Below are positions 18,572-26,998 of a stretch of DNA of 64,000 bases, in pieces; within the stretch, counting starts at the first letter, position 1; each line of letters starts with the position of its first letter. Both the position numbers and the translations under genes were made by a program. Below the pieces are notes generated by a model, which ran no database searches, was not told where the DNA came from, and saw only the letters and a list, made by a program, of their open reading frames with translations. The stretch is from Bacteroidota bacterium (GTDB lineage Bacteria; Bacteroidota; Bacteroidia; AKYH767-A; 2013-40CM-41-45), in NCBI GenBank assembly GCA_016708785.1, contig JADJFC010000002.1, positions 124,001 through 188,000 of the forward strand, given 5' to 3'.

Positions 18572-21571
18572 ATGCAAAGTAAAGGTGCAGTAAAGCTATT
18601 TGCGATCCTGCTGGCACTTGTCTGCCTCTATCAACTTAGTTTTACACTTGTTACAAAAAATGTCGAAAAGAATGCGAAAGAATTCGCAGCAGGTGATCCG
18701 GCAAAAGAAAAGAGTTACATCGACTCTATCAACACACAACCGGTTTACCCTCTTTTGGGATTTACTTACAAAAAGTGTAAAGACAACGAAATCAATCTGG
18801 GCCTTGACTTAAAAGGCGGTATGAACGTGACAATGGAAGTATCCCTTGTTGACCTCATCCGTGCAATGTCAAACTACAGTACTGATGCAACGTTCAATAA
18901 AGCACTTGAAAATGCTCAGGCTGCTCAAGCAAACAGTACGGAGAATTTCGTAAAGCTATTCGTAAAAGAATTTAATAAGCTCGATCAAAATGCTAAACTC
19001 GCTGCCATTTTCGGTACGAAAGAACTTTCTGATCGTGTCAATTTTAATTCTACAAACGATGAAGTTGAAAAAGTAATTCAGACAGAATCAGATGCTGCTT
19101 TTGATCGTACTTATCAGATCTTAAAAACACGTATCCATAAATTTGGTGTAACTCAACCAAACGTTCAGAAACTAGGTAACAATCGTATCCTGGTTGAACT
19201 TCCCGGTATTAAAGAACCGGAGCGTGTTCGTAAACTTCTTCAAGGTACAGCCAAACTTGAATTCTGGGAAACGTATGATAACAAAGATATTTATCCGATC
19301 CTTGATCAGGTAAATAATTTGTTGAAGCTTTCTACAAATACAGATTCAACTGCAACTGCATTATCGACTGATTCGAATGTAGTTATTACTGATACTATTG
19401 CTTCAGTACCTGATACATCTAAAGTAGATACAACTGCTTCTTTGATGAGTCAGCTTGGTAAAAAAGAAGGTGATACTACAACAACTGATTCTTCGGCTGC
19501 TGCAAATAAATCATTCCAGGATTTTGCAAGAGAAAATCCATTGTTTGCTGTTTTGGCTCCTGCCATTCAGCAGAATGAAGCAAATCAAACAGAACTTCGT
19601 AAAGGACCGGTTATTGGTTCTTCTTTAACAAAAGATACAGCTCGTGTTAATGAGATCATGAAAATGGACGCAGTGCGTTCTAAATTCCCTCGTGAATTCA
19701 AAGCATTATGGTCTGTTAAGCCTATCGATAAAGAAGGTAAAGTTGTTCAGCTGGTTGCTATCCGCATGCCGGTACGTGATCACCTTGCTCCATTAGATGG
19801 TGCAGCTATCGTTGATGCCCGTAAACAAAAAGGTCAGTTCACTGACAACTGGGAAATTTCAATGAGCATGAATGCTGAAGGTGCTCGTGTATGGAAACGC
19901 CTTACTCATGATAACGTTGAAAAATCAATCGCTGTCGTTCTTGATGATTATGTTTATTCTTATCCGAATGTAATTCAGGAGATCGCAGGTGGTAACTCAA
20001 GTATCACAGGTCAATTTACACTAGATGAAGCAGAAGATCTTGCAAACATTCTTAAAGTCGGTAAACTTCCTGCTCCTGCACGTATCGTAGAAGATACTGT
20101 TGTTGGACCAACACTTGGTAATGAAGCGATCAGTTCAGGATTGCTTTCATTCGTGATCGCCTTGATTCTTGTATTGGTATTCATGGTTGCATATTATAAC
20201 AATGCCGGTCTTGTTGCTGACATTGCACTCTTTGCGAACGTATTCTTTGTAATGGGAATTCTTGCCTCGTTAGGAGCGGTGCTTACACTTCCGGGAATAG
20301 CCGGTATCGTACTTACTATTGGTATGTCAGTTGATGCAAACATCCTGATCTTTGAACGTGTCCGTGAAGAGTTGACTCTTGGAAAAGGAATGCGTCTGGC
20401 GGTCAGCGATGGTTTCAAACATGCATATTCTTCTATCATTGACTCGAACGTAACGACATTGATTCTCGGTATCATCCTTTACATTTTCGGTTCAGGTCCA
20501 ATACAAGGTTTCGCAACAACATTGATCATCGGTATCCTTTCGTCTTTATTCTGTGCGATCTTTATTACCCGCTTGATATTCGATTGGATGTTCGCTAAGA
20601 ACAAGGAGATCAAGTTCTGGAATAATACTACTAAAGGAGCATTCAAAAACATTCACATCAATTTCGTTGGAAAACGTAAGCTTTATTATGCTATTTCCGG
20701 AACTATCATTGCGATAGGACTGGTTGCATTCATGATGAAAGGTTTGAACTTTGGAGTTGACTTCGAAGGAGGTCGTACTTATGTAGTGCGTTTCGAAAAG
20801 AGCGTTGAAACCGTTCAGGTTATCGATGCATTGAAAGGACCACTTACAAAATCGCCGGAGGTGAAAACTTTTGGAAATAATAATCAGGTTAAGATCACTA
20901 CAAGTTATTTGATCGAAGATCAATCACCGAAAGCTAAACAAAAAGTTTCCGACAAATTGAACGAAGGATTGAAAGCTGTTCAGGGTGAATCCGCATATAA
21001 GATATTGAGCTCGCAGAAAGTAGGACCAACTATTGCCGATGATATCAAATCATCTGCTGTATGGGCGATCTTGATCTCTTGTGCATTGATGTTCTTATAC
21101 ATCTTCGTTCGTTTCCGCCGCTGGCAGTTTGGACTTGGTGCCGTTGTTGCCTTGTTGCATGATGTACTTGTCGTACTTTCATTCTATGCGATCTTCAATG
21201 GTATTCTGCCATTCTCATTAGAGATCGATCAGGCATTTATTGCAGCGATCCTGACGGTTATGGGTTACTCAATGACAGATACTGTCGTGGTGTTTGACCG
21301 TATTCGTGAATTCGTTGGCGTCCATCACCATGCTCACGATCAGAAGAAAGTGATCAACGATGCCTTGAACTCTACATTAAGCCGTACGATCAATACTTCG
21401 TTAACGATCTTCTTTGTTCTCCTTGCCATCTTTATTTTCGGTGGAGAGGTAATTCGAGGATTTACATTCGCTCTGCTTATCGGTATCGTAATCGGTACTT
21501 ATTCTTCTATCTGTATCGCTACGCCAATTGTAGTTGATTTCGCTAAGAAGGATCTGGAACCGGCAAAATAA
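18572..21571 (+). CDS. secDF: Protein translocase subunit SecDF (fused)
   Basis: 999 residues. The SecD half has a first transmembrane segment at residues 8-26, the LGLDLKGGMNVTMEV motif, a large periplasmic part with a low-complexity Thr/Ser/Asp insertion (about 250-320), then a five-helix membrane block (GLLSFVIALILVLVFMVAYYN ... GMSVDANILIFERVREE). The SecF half starts near residue 690 with its own first helix, LNFGVDFEGGRTYVVRF, and a second block (VMGYSMTDTVVVFDRIRE). SecDF uses the proton gradient to help the late steps of Sec export. The fusion is usual for Bacteroidota. It is monocistronic, with a clear promoter and terminator. Confidence 0.97.
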   Translation: MQSKGAVKLFAILLALVCLYQLSFTLVTKNVEKNAKEFAAGDPAKEKSYIDSINTQPVYPLLGFTYKKCKDNEINLGLDLKGGMNVTMEVSLVDLIRAMSNYSTDATFNKALENAQAAQANSTENFVKLFVKEFNKLDQNAKLAAIFGTKELSDRVNFNSTNDEVEKVIQTESDAAFDRTYQILKTRIHKFGVTQPNVQKLGNNRILVELPGIKEPERVRKLLQGTAKLEFWETYDNKDIYPILDQVNNLLKLSTNTDSTATALSTDSNVVITDTIASVPDTSKVDTTASLMSQLGKKEGDTTTTDSSAAANKSFQDFARENPLFAVLAPAIQQNEANQTELRKGPVIGSSLTKDTARVNEIMKMDAVRSKFPREFKALWSVKPIDKEGKVVQLVAIRMPVRDHLAPLDGAAIVDARKQKGQFTDNWEISMSMNAEGARVWKRLTHDNVEKSIAVVLDDYVYSYPNVIQEIAGGNSSITGQFTLDEAEDLANILKVGKLPAPARIVEDTVVGPTLGNEAISSGLLSFVIALILVLVFMVAYYNNAGLVADIALFANVFFVMGILASLGAVLTLPGIAGIVLTIGMSVDANILIFERVREELTLGKGMRLAVSDGFKHAYSSIIDSNVTTLILGIILYIFGSGPIQGFATTLIIGILSSLFCAIFITRLIFDWMFAKNKEIKFWNNTTKGAFKNIHINFVGKRKLYYAISGTIIAIGLVAFMMKGLNFGVDFEGGRTYVVRFEKSVETVQVIDALKGPLTKSPEVKTFGNNNQVKITTSYLIEDQSPKAKQKVSDKLNEGLKAVQGESAYKILSSQKVGPTIADDIKSSAVWAILISCALMFLYIFVRFRRWQFGLGAVVALLHDVLVVLSFYAIFNGILPFSLEIDQAFIAAILTVMGYSMTDTVVVFDRIREFVGVHHHAHDQKKVINDALNSTLSRTINTSLTIFFVLLAIFIFGGEVIRGFTFALLIGIVIGTYSSICIATPIVVDFAKKDLEPAK

Positions 21572-21592
21572 GCTGACAACCTATAAAATTCG

Positions 21593-21622
21593 AAAGCCCG
21601 GGCAGTGTCCGGGCTTTTTTTT
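21593..21622 (+). terminator. Rho-independent terminator of secDF
   Basis: AAAGCCCGG and CCGGGCTTT arms around a short GCAGTGT loop, followed by a T8 tract, 21 bp after the secDF stop codon. Confidence 0.92.
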
Positions 21623-21625
21623 ATT

Positions 21626-21702
21626 TTTAGTAAGTAGTAAGTAGTAAGTAGTAAGTGGCTGACCTGCTACTCACTAATTACCACTCACCACTCACTTTTT
21701 AA
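21626..21702. repeat. AGTAAGT-type short tandem repeat and its inverse
   Basis: The word AGTAAGT is repeated (AGTAAGTAGTAAGTAGTAAG), followed by CTGACCTGCT and then ACTCACTAATTACCACTCACCACTCAC, roughly an inverse of the first part. Related words occur at 49443-49476 (TAATTAGTAAGTGGTGAGTAG). It fills the gap between the secDF terminator and tatA. Confidence 0.6.
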
Positions 21703-21759
21703 GAATCTTCATCCCAACTTGCCGCAATTCCCCTTATCTTTACGGAAAATTAAATAACA

Positions 21760-22080
21760 ATGACTCTCTTAAATCTGCTCTTTTTAAATCTCGGCGGAGG
21801 TGAAATATTTGTAATCTTATTGGTTGTTCTTTTATTCTTCGGATCCAAAAGAATTCCTGATTTGGCAAAAGGCCTCGGCAAAGGAATGCGCGAATTCAAA
21901 GACGCTATGTCCGGTATTGAAAACGAAGTCCGAAATGCAGCAAGCGATACTCCTGCTCCTGCAAAAAAACAAGAACCACCTGCGCAGATCGCACCTGAAT
22001 CTCCTGCGCAAACGGAATATAATCAACAGTCTCAACCGTTGACGCAATCTAAAACTGAGAATCCGGCGGCGCGAAGTTGA
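21760..22080 (+). CDS. tatA: Twin-arginine translocase subunit TatA
   Basis: 106 residues with the TatA/Hcf106 layout: an N-terminal membrane helix (GGGEIFVILLVVLLFFG), the hinge SKRIPDLAKGLGKGMREFKDAM that forms the amphipathic helix, and a variable Pro/Gln/Ala-rich cytosolic tail (residues 65-106). TatA oligomers form the export path for folded proteins. TATCTTTA lies about 26 bp before the ATG and may be the -7 element. No tatC is in this window. The gene is convergent with polX. Confidence 0.93.
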   Translation: MTLLNLLFLNLGGGEIFVILLVVLLFFGSKRIPDLAKGLGKGMREFKDAMSGIENEVRNAASDTPAPAKKQEPPAQIAPESPAQTEYNQQSQPLTQSKTENPAARS

Positions 22081-22089
22081 TCTAAAGAA

Positions 22090-22170
22090 TAAACACAGAG
22101 GGCACTAAGAAAAAAAGGGAGAAAAAAGAGACCACTCTTCTTTCTCCCTTTTTTTCTCTATTGCCTCCGT
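22090..22170. terminator. Bidirectional hairpin between tatA and polX
   Basis: AACACAGAGGGCACTAAGA with an A/G-rich arm (AAAAAAAGGGAGAAA) pairs with TTTCTCCCTTTTTTT and TCTATTGCCTCCGTGTT. The whole 80-bp gap is one long imperfect inverted repeat with T tracts on both strands, suited to ending both convergent genes. Its outer arm resembles the AACACAGAG element at 9.76 kb. Confidence 0.75.
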
Positions 22171-22171
22171 G

Positions 22172-23866
22172 TTAAAAAAACTTTAACGCGATTTCCTCAA
22201 GCGAAAGCGCATTAAAAGTCATCTTTTTTGTTAACCCGCCTTTTCGTGCAGCACCGACGCCAAAATGCATGTCGTGATAACCTTCCTTGCGATGCGCATC
22301 AGGATTGATTGAGATCATCACACCTTTCTCCATTGCATATTGTATCCACCGCCAATCAATATCTAGCCGGTATGGATTCGCATTCAATTCAATCACCACT
22401 TCATTAGCCGAACATGCATCGATCACTTTTTTATGATCGATCGGATATCCCGGGCGCGATAATAATAGTCTTCCTGTTGGATGCCCTAAAATTGTGGTGT
22501 ATTTATTTTCAATCGCTTTGATCAAGCGAGTCGTTGCTTTTTCTTCATCCATTCTTAATTTCGAATGTACTGATGCGACAATGAAATCAAATGTGTTTAA
22601 TACATCGTCTGAATAATCAAGTTCTCCACTCGATAAAATATCGGATTCAATTCCTTTGAAAACTTTAAATGGTGCAAGTTCTTTATTCAGCTTTTCGATC
22701 TCCTGATGCTGCTGAATGATTCTGTCCTCTTTTAACCCATTTGCATAAAATGCACTCTTGCTGTGATCACAAATTCCCAGATATTCATAGCCCAATTCTT
22801 TACAGTAAAGGGCCATGTCTTTTAATGTATCGTTTCCGTCACTATATGTTGAATGATTGTGCAGAATTCCTTTTAAGTCTTTCTCTTCAACGAGTGACGA
22901 TAATCCATTCTTTTGTGCAAGATCAAATTCAAATTTTCCTTCACGAAGTTCAGGGATAAAATAGGGGAGATCCATCGACTTGTAAATGGATGCTTCTGAA
23001 TCAAAAATCTCCAGAATATTAAACTTGTGATTTGACTTAAGAGCTTCCAAGTGCTTTTCAGAACCGGAAGTGATAAATAAAAGATTTGACAGTATATTCT
23101 TTTCGCATAGATAAAAGATCACCGGAATCGTTTTCTGAAATAAGACCTCAGCTTTGATTATTTCAAATCCTTCAAGAACCTCTTTTTTAAACAGTGCTAT
23201 CTCTTCTTGAAAGAGTTCGGAGCCGGATAAAAAAAGTTTCAACTCGGACTCATTGATCGAACTGATGAATTCTATAGAAGTAATGATCTCACATTTTCTT
23301 CGAGCTTGTCCGGTTAAGAATATTTCAATATCAGGGGATGAAAATTTTATCTTGGTGATTATTTCATCAGAGACAAATTCAGCAATCGGAAATAAACAAT
23401 TATGTGCATTTGAAATCCTGAACTCTATTGATTCTCTGATGAGTTTTTGTGTCTTCTCGCCAAAACCTTTTAACGAAACCAACCGATTTGCATTGCATGC
23501 ATAAAGCAATTCTCCGACAGATTCAATTTCGAGTTCCTTCCAGAGTTGCAAAACTTTTTTGGGACCTATGCCTTTAATGCCAAGCATATCAATCACACCC
23601 GAAGGCGTTCTCGAAACAAGATCATCCAGATCAGAAAAACTTTCTCGCTTTAGATAATCGGAAATCTTTGCTTGCAGACCTTTGCCAATACCTTCTATAG
23701 AGGCTATTTCAATTTCATTCTGAGATGACAATGGCACTGACAGCTTTTCAATTTTAAAAGCTGCATTCTGCAATGATCGAACCTTGAACGGATTTTCAGA
23801 ATGAAGTTCCATTAGTTGCGAAGCCAGACGAAAGGCTTTCGCAATTTGACGGTTTGTAATTGCCAT
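22172..23866 (-). CDS. PolX-like protein with PHP domain; polymerase site looks degenerate
   Basis: 564 residues. N-terminal helix-hairpin-helix repeats (IEGIGKGLQAKI, IKGIGPKKVLQLW, LKGFGEKTQKLI) match family X polymerases. The PHP metal-binding residues are present in order: HNHSTYSDG, GICDHS, GIESDIL, VASVHS, GHPTGR and NPDAH, so 3'-5' exonuclease or phosphoesterase activity is plausible. Where PolX has GSxRRGKE..GDxD with catalytic aspartates, this protein has GQARRKCEIITSIEF, so both Asp appear lost and nucleotide polymerisation is doubtful. It lies 8 bp after sppA on the same strand. A role in base-excision repair is inferred from the family. Confidence 0.85.
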   Translation of the reverse strand: MAITNRQIAKAFRLASQLMELHSENPFKVRSLQNAAFKIEKLSVPLSSQNEIEIASIEGIGKGLQAKISDYLKRESFSDLDDLVSRTPSGVIDMLGIKGIGPKKVLQLWKELEIESVGELLYACNANRLVSLKGFGEKTQKLIRESIEFRISNAHNCLFPIAEFVSDEIITKIKFSSPDIEIFLTGQARRKCEIITSIEFISSINESELKLFLSGSELFQEEIALFKKEVLEGFEIIKAEVLFQKTIPVIFYLCEKNILSNLLFITSGSEKHLEALKSNHKFNILEIFDSEASIYKSMDLPYFIPELREGKFEFDLAQKNGLSSLVEEKDLKGILHNHSTYSDGNDTLKDMALYCKELGYEYLGICDHSKSAFYANGLKEDRIIQQHQEIEKLNKELAPFKVFKGIESDILSSGELDYSDDVLNTFDFIVASVHSKLRMDEEKATTRLIKAIENKYTTILGHPTGRLLLSRPGYPIDHKKVIDACSANEVVIELNANPYRLDIDWRWIQYAMEKGVMISINPDAHRKEGYHDMHFGVGAARKGGLTKKMTFNALSLEEIALKFF

Positions 23867-23874
23867 TCTAAAAA

Positions 23875-25643
23875 TTATCTAATCGTCATACTAAATGGAA
23901 GCCTGGCTTGAATGCCCTGCTGATTTACCAACGACTGAACTTCTTTATAATAAGTATATGCCGGTCCTAATTCCTTTTTTGCAGCATTGATCCTCGCTTC
24001 TTCACCGAAATCTTCCATCAATTGTTTCATGAAATCCTTTTGTTCCGGTAAAGAGATCGTTCTGTATTTATCAAGTTTTGCAAGCTTTGATGCAATTGCT
24101 ATCGCTTCATCAAGTCCACCGATTTCATCAACGAGTCCTAATGCTTTCGCATCTGTTCCGCTCCATACGCGACCTTGTCCGATACTGTCAATTGAAGCTT
24201 TTGTCATTTTACGGCCTTCCGAAACATGGGTGATAAAAGTGTCATAGATCTTCTCAACGCTTTCCTGAATTATAGCACGTTCTTCAGATGTCATCGGATA
24301 AAAAAACTTCCAATGTTCGCATATTTACCTGTTCGTACTGAATCGAATGTTATTCCTAACTTGTTATTGAACATTTTCTGTGCATTCATCAGCAGACCAA
24401 AAACTCCGATAGATCCGGTGATCGTTGTCGGCTGCGCTACGATCTTATCTGCAGCACATGAAATATAATATCCGCCTGATGCTGCATAATCGCCCATTGA
24501 TACAACAAATGGTTTCGCTTTTTTAGCAAGTATGGTTTCTCTCCAGATCACATCAGATGCAAGTGCGCTTCCTCCGGGTGAATTTACCCTTAAGACGATC
24601 GCTTTTATAGTTGTATCTGTTCTGGCTTTTCTGATTGCAGAAGCAATTTTATCAGATCCCATTTGTTCTTCGTCACCTTTGCCACTAACAATGTCTCCAT
24701 TCGCATAAATAACGGCGATCTTTTTTGCTGAATATTCTTTAATAGCAGGAAGTGATTCTGCATACTTTTTTAAGTCAACCAGTTTTACTTTGTCATCACT
24801 GTTCAGTCCGGTCTTCTTTTTTAGCTCATCCAAAACCTCATCGTAATAGGATAGTTGATCAACAAATTTTGAATCTAAGGCATCCTGACCTGATCGTGCT
24901 CCTAAGTTATCGGCTACAGTTTGTACGTCTGTTGCGGATAATTTTCTTGACTTTGCAATATCACTGATGAATTGATTCCACATGCTATTTATAAATGCAT
25001 GTGTCTGCTCTTTGTTCTCAGGACTCATCTTATCAAGAATGAATGGCTCAATAGCACTTTTAAACTTTCCATGACGGATCACTTCGGGTTGGAGTTCCAG
25101 TTTCTCAAGTGTTCCTTTGAAGAACATTAACTCTGCTCGAAATCCACGGAAATCAATATCCCCTTCCGGATACAGATAAACTTTGTCTGCTAAAGATGCC
25201 AGGTAGTATTCACCTTGAGAATAGCTTTCGCTATAAGCATAAATAAATTTCTTAGATGTTTTAAAATCAAGTAAGGCATCACGAATTTCTTCAACTGTGG
25301 CTAATCCGGCTTGAAGATTTGACAGATTCAAGAACAAGCCATCTATCTTAGTGTCCGTTTTCGCTTCTTCTATACTTTTTAAAATGTCGTCAAGGCCCAG
25401 ACCACGATTCACGCTTATTCCGGAAAATCCAATATTATCAAATGGATTTTTTGTTGCCCGTTCTTTGATCGGGCCATCAAGTTTAATTTCAAGGACAGAA
25501 TGTTCGCTGACTTTTATTTTGCCATCATCTTTCAGTCCGCCAACCATGCTGCTGATGATAGCAATTAAAAATAGGATCATAAGAAAACCTGCGACAAAGA
25601 ATCCGGCCATTGAAGCAAGCATGAATTTGAAAAACTGTTTCAT
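23875..25643 (-). pseudogene. sppA: Signal peptide peptidase SppA (67K type), frameshifted
   Basis: The gene starts at ATG 25643 (MKQFFKFMLASMAGFF, one membrane anchor). A longer frame to 25694 overlaps the promoter. The N-terminal half carries the family lysine region (KKFIYAYSESYSQGEYYLAS) and the C-terminal half the serine motif (GSALASDVIWRE, MGDYAASGGYYISCAAD). The frame breaks after NIGSFF: the A run at 24300-24306 (T7 on the coding strand) needs one more base to read GSFFYPMTSEERA and join the last 139 residues in frame. SppA digests leftover signal peptides in the membrane. It is upstream of polX in one operon. Probably a sequencing indel; alternatively a slippage mutation. Confidence 0.88.
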
Positions 25644-25663
25644 ATCGATTTTTTTATGTGCGG

Positions 25664-25671
25664 CAAAGTTA
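25664..25671 (-). promoter_or_regulatory. sppA -7 element (TAACTTTG)
   Basis: On the minus strand TAACTTTG matches TAnnTTTG and ends 20 bp before the sppA ATG at 25643. No good TTG is seen at -33. It is back to back with the folK promoter. Confidence 0.55.
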
Positions 25672-25682
25672 TAAGTAATTGC

Positions 25683-25713
25683 TTTGTCTTTCATAAGATT
25701 TGCTGTAGGTTTG
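25683..25713 (+). promoter_or_regulatory. folK promoter: TTTG-N19-TAGGTTTG
   Basis: TTTG at 25683-25686, a 19-bp gap and TAGGTTTG at 25706-25713 give a full consensus. The start point should be near 25720, which rules out the in-frame ATG at 25684 and fixes the folK start at 25729. Confidence 0.8.
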
Positions 25714-25728
25714 AAAAAAAATCAAACG

Positions 25729-26220
25729 ATGCAGGCGGTACTATTGTTAGGCACAAATCTGGATGACCGCTTGAAAAATCTGAGTCAGGCACAGGCATTT
25801 ATTCTGGAACGAATCGGTGAATTGCAGTTGGAGTCAAGCGTCTACAGAACTGCTCCTTGGGGTAATAGAGAGCAGGATGACTTTCTTAACAAGATAATAG
25901 TTGTCCAAACCTTTCTAAAGCCACATAACCTATTGGATGCCTTACTGGACATTGAAAAGGAAATGGGGAGAGTTCGCTCTAAGAAGTAGGCCCCGAGGTT
26001 GATCGATCTGGATATAATTTATTATAACAATTCGGTGATACACGAAAATGACTTGACTATTCCGCATCCATACATTCAGGATAGACGATTTACCCTGGTA
26101 CCATTGGTCGAGATCATGCCCCTTTTTGTTCACCCCGGTATGCATCAGACTAATGCTGAATTACTTGCTCAGACAAGTGATTTGTCGGAAGTTTTTCTTC
26201 TTGAAAATGGAAAAGGATAA
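25729..26220 (+). pseudogene. folK: HPPK (folate biosynthesis) interrupted by in-frame TAG
   Basis: The frame from ATG 25729 gives MQAVLLLGTNLDDRLKNL, SSVYRTAPWG, DFLNKIIVVQT and RVRSKK, then TAG at 25987-25989, then APRLIDLDIIYYN to the stop at 26220. In HPPK this position is the conserved Trp/Gly-side of R-W-x-P-R-x-[IL]-D-L-D, so TGG to TAG by one base is the simplest reading. All other motifs are intact, including IPHPYIQDRRFTLVPL. HPPK transfers pyrophosphate to 6-hydroxymethyl-dihydropterin, an essential step where folate is not imported. It is followed by the nucleoside kinase after 36 bp. An assembly error is more likely than a true null. Confidence 0.87.
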
Positions 26221-26256
26221 GATTTAAAAGCGATTTTCGCGGAGCAAATTGCTACT

Positions 26257-26912
26257 ATGGCCAAAAAGTTGAAATATGACTATATTGTAATCGAAGGGAA
26301 TATTGGAACCGGAAAAACTTCTCTGGCCGGTCGGTTATCTGCCGATTTCAATACCCGGTTAATCCTTGAGCGCTTTGCCGACAATCCATTTTTACCTCTT
26401 TTTTATGAGCAACCCCAACGCTATGCATTTCCATTGGAATTATCTTTTTGGCAGATCGTTACCAACAATTAAATGATGAACTGGCTCCGCAAGAACTATT
26501 TCAGCAGCAGACAATTTCTGATTATCTGTTGAGCAAGTCATTGATTTTCGCTAATATTACCTTGAAAAACGACGAAAATCAGCTATATCAGCGCCTTTTT
26601 CACATAATTAATCCACATTTACCTAAGCCTGATATTTTAGTTTACCTGCATAAAGATATTTCCCGGCTGAGAAGTAATATCAAAAATCGAGGACGCGATT
26701 ACGAAAAAAATATATCTGATGACTACCTTGAAAACCTGGAAAAAGGATATTGGGAATTTTTTAAGCAGCAAAATGGTTTTCCAATTCTGGTCATTGATAC
26801 CAATAATCTGGACTTTTTAAAAAGTGATTCTGATTACCAAAAGATCCTTGATTTGCTTGAACAGGACTACGAACCGGGCATTCATAGGGTACTTTTTGAA
26901 TCTGCTTCCTGA
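26257..26912 (+). pseudogene. Deoxynucleoside kinase, frameshifted
   Basis: Residues 1-66 contain the P-loop (IVIEGNIGTGKTSLA) and ERFADNPFLPLFY. The frame then breaks in TATCTTTTTGGCAGATCG: the T5 run at 26445-26449 needs one more T to read LSFLADRYQQLNDELAP and join the remaining 150 residues (PDILVYLHKDISRLRSNIKNRGRDYEKNI, with the lid arginines). The family phosphorylates deoxyadenosine/deoxyguanosine or related nucleosides for salvage. It is downstream of folK, likely in one operon. The reconstructed length of about 218 residues is normal for the family. Confidence 0.87.
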
Positions 26913-26931
26913 TTTTGCTCGCCAAATGAAC

Positions 26932-26961
26932 TTGCTTTATAGCTAAGGTTTCTTAAATTTG
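26932..26961 (+). promoter_or_regulatory. Promoter of the OmpA-like gene: TTG-N19-TAAATTTG
   Basis: TTG at 26932-26934, 19-bp gap and TAAATTTG at 26954-26961 match the consensus exactly. The leader to ATG 26999 would be about 31 nt. Confidence 0.8.
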
Positions 26962-26998
26962 CATAACGTGTAGCCCTTGTAAATAGCGGCCTACGGAC

